A stretch of 6,189 nt of DNA, taken from NCBI GenBank assembly GCA_019314085.1, contig JAFCZZ010000214.1, positions 1-6,189 of the forward strand, written 5' to 3'. The position numbers were made by a program, and so were the translations under genes. Below are positions 5,999-6,189 of the stretch, one piece after another. The DNA comes from Deltaproteobacteria bacterium. GTDB taxonomy: Bacteria > Desulfobacterota > Syntrophia > Syntrophales > UBA2210. Within the stretch, counting starts at the first letter, position 1, and each line of letters begins with the position of its first letter. The notes below the pieces were generated by a model. It was not told the origin of the DNA, did no database searches, and saw only the letters and a list, made by a program, of their open reading frames with translations.

Positions 5999-6189
5999 TT
6001 ACGCCTGCCTCCATCCGGAGCGTGTGAGGCTCAGGCGCGCTTCTCCTCCGTTGATGCCGAGGTTTGCCTGCAGGTACCAGGTCTCGCTGTCGATCACGAA
6101 GGTATCGCCGCGCTGCGGGTTTGTCACGTCGGCGGTTTTTACCCGGATAATTATCTCGTCACCGGGGGGCGCGTCGGACATGATGGACG
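5999..6189 (-). CDS. Head-tail joining protein, lambda gpFII-like (5' part cut by window edge)
   Basis: The last 60 or so residues of a small protein that probably sits at the joint between the filled head and the tail. The visible part aligns by eye with the C-terminal half of lambda gpFII: a 'V-K-T-A-D-V' strand, then 'RGDTFVID' (lambda has RGDTLTIG), an aromatic 'WYL', and a closing 'L-x-L-x-R' strand. gpFII is 117 residues, so about half of this protein should lie beyond the window. An ATG at 6181 is possible, but the frame stays open to the edge and no Shine-Dalgarno is visible in the 8 bases before it, so I treat it as internal. It is the most upstream gene of the module, next to a gpZ-like gene as in lambda. 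Family assignment rests on motif likeness and gene order. Confidence 0.65.
   Translation of the reverse strand, partial: SIMSDAPPGDEIIIRVKTADVTNPQRGDTFVIDSETWYLQANLGINGGEARLSLTRSGWRQA

Overview
The window is a piece of a long-tailed (siphovirus-type) phage or prophage tail module. Every gene I can support lies on the minus strand, so the biological order runs from high to low coordinates: lambda gpFII-like head-tail joining protein (partial, cut by the right edge), gpZ / HK97 gp10-like protein, tail terminator (gpU-like), a small unrecognised protein, major tail tube protein (gpV-like), tail assembly chaperone G, its -1 frameshift product GT, and a TP901-type tape measure protein that runs off the left edge. 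This is the lambda order FII-Z-U-V-G-T-H with one extra small gene. The genes are tightly packed, with 4-nt ATGA overlaps, purine-rich Shine-Dalgarno sequences, and only two gaps longer than about 60 nt. The plus strand has only shadow reading frames.

The genes build one machine. The FII-, Z- and U-like proteins close the head-tail joint and the head-proximal end of the tail. The tube protein polymerises around the tape measure, which sets the length, and G and GT hold the tape measure ready for tube assembly. The clearest regulatory element is the programmed -1 frameshift joining G to T. It has an A AAA AAA slippery heptamer, a 6-nt spacer and a perfect 8-bp stem, and the zero-frame stop codon lies in the loop. 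The T extension carries a CX2C-X12-CX2C cysteine pattern.

Two things do not fit a plain tail operon. First, an imperfect 68-bp tandem duplication breaks the tape measure frame. The two copies differ mostly at synonymous sites, which suggests two alleles joined together (chimeric assembly or recombination) rather than a duplication that then decayed. Second, the two largest gaps each hold a palindromic element with GGGGACA/TGTCCCC-type ends, resembling REP-like dispersed repeats.

The host cannot be named from this sequence. Base composition is intermediate, Shine-Dalgarno use is bacterial, and the palindromes recall repeats I associate with environmental Gram-negative genomes such as deltaproteobacteria, which is only a weak hint. 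I see no RNA gene, CRISPR array, integrase, attachment site, transposase or promoter.
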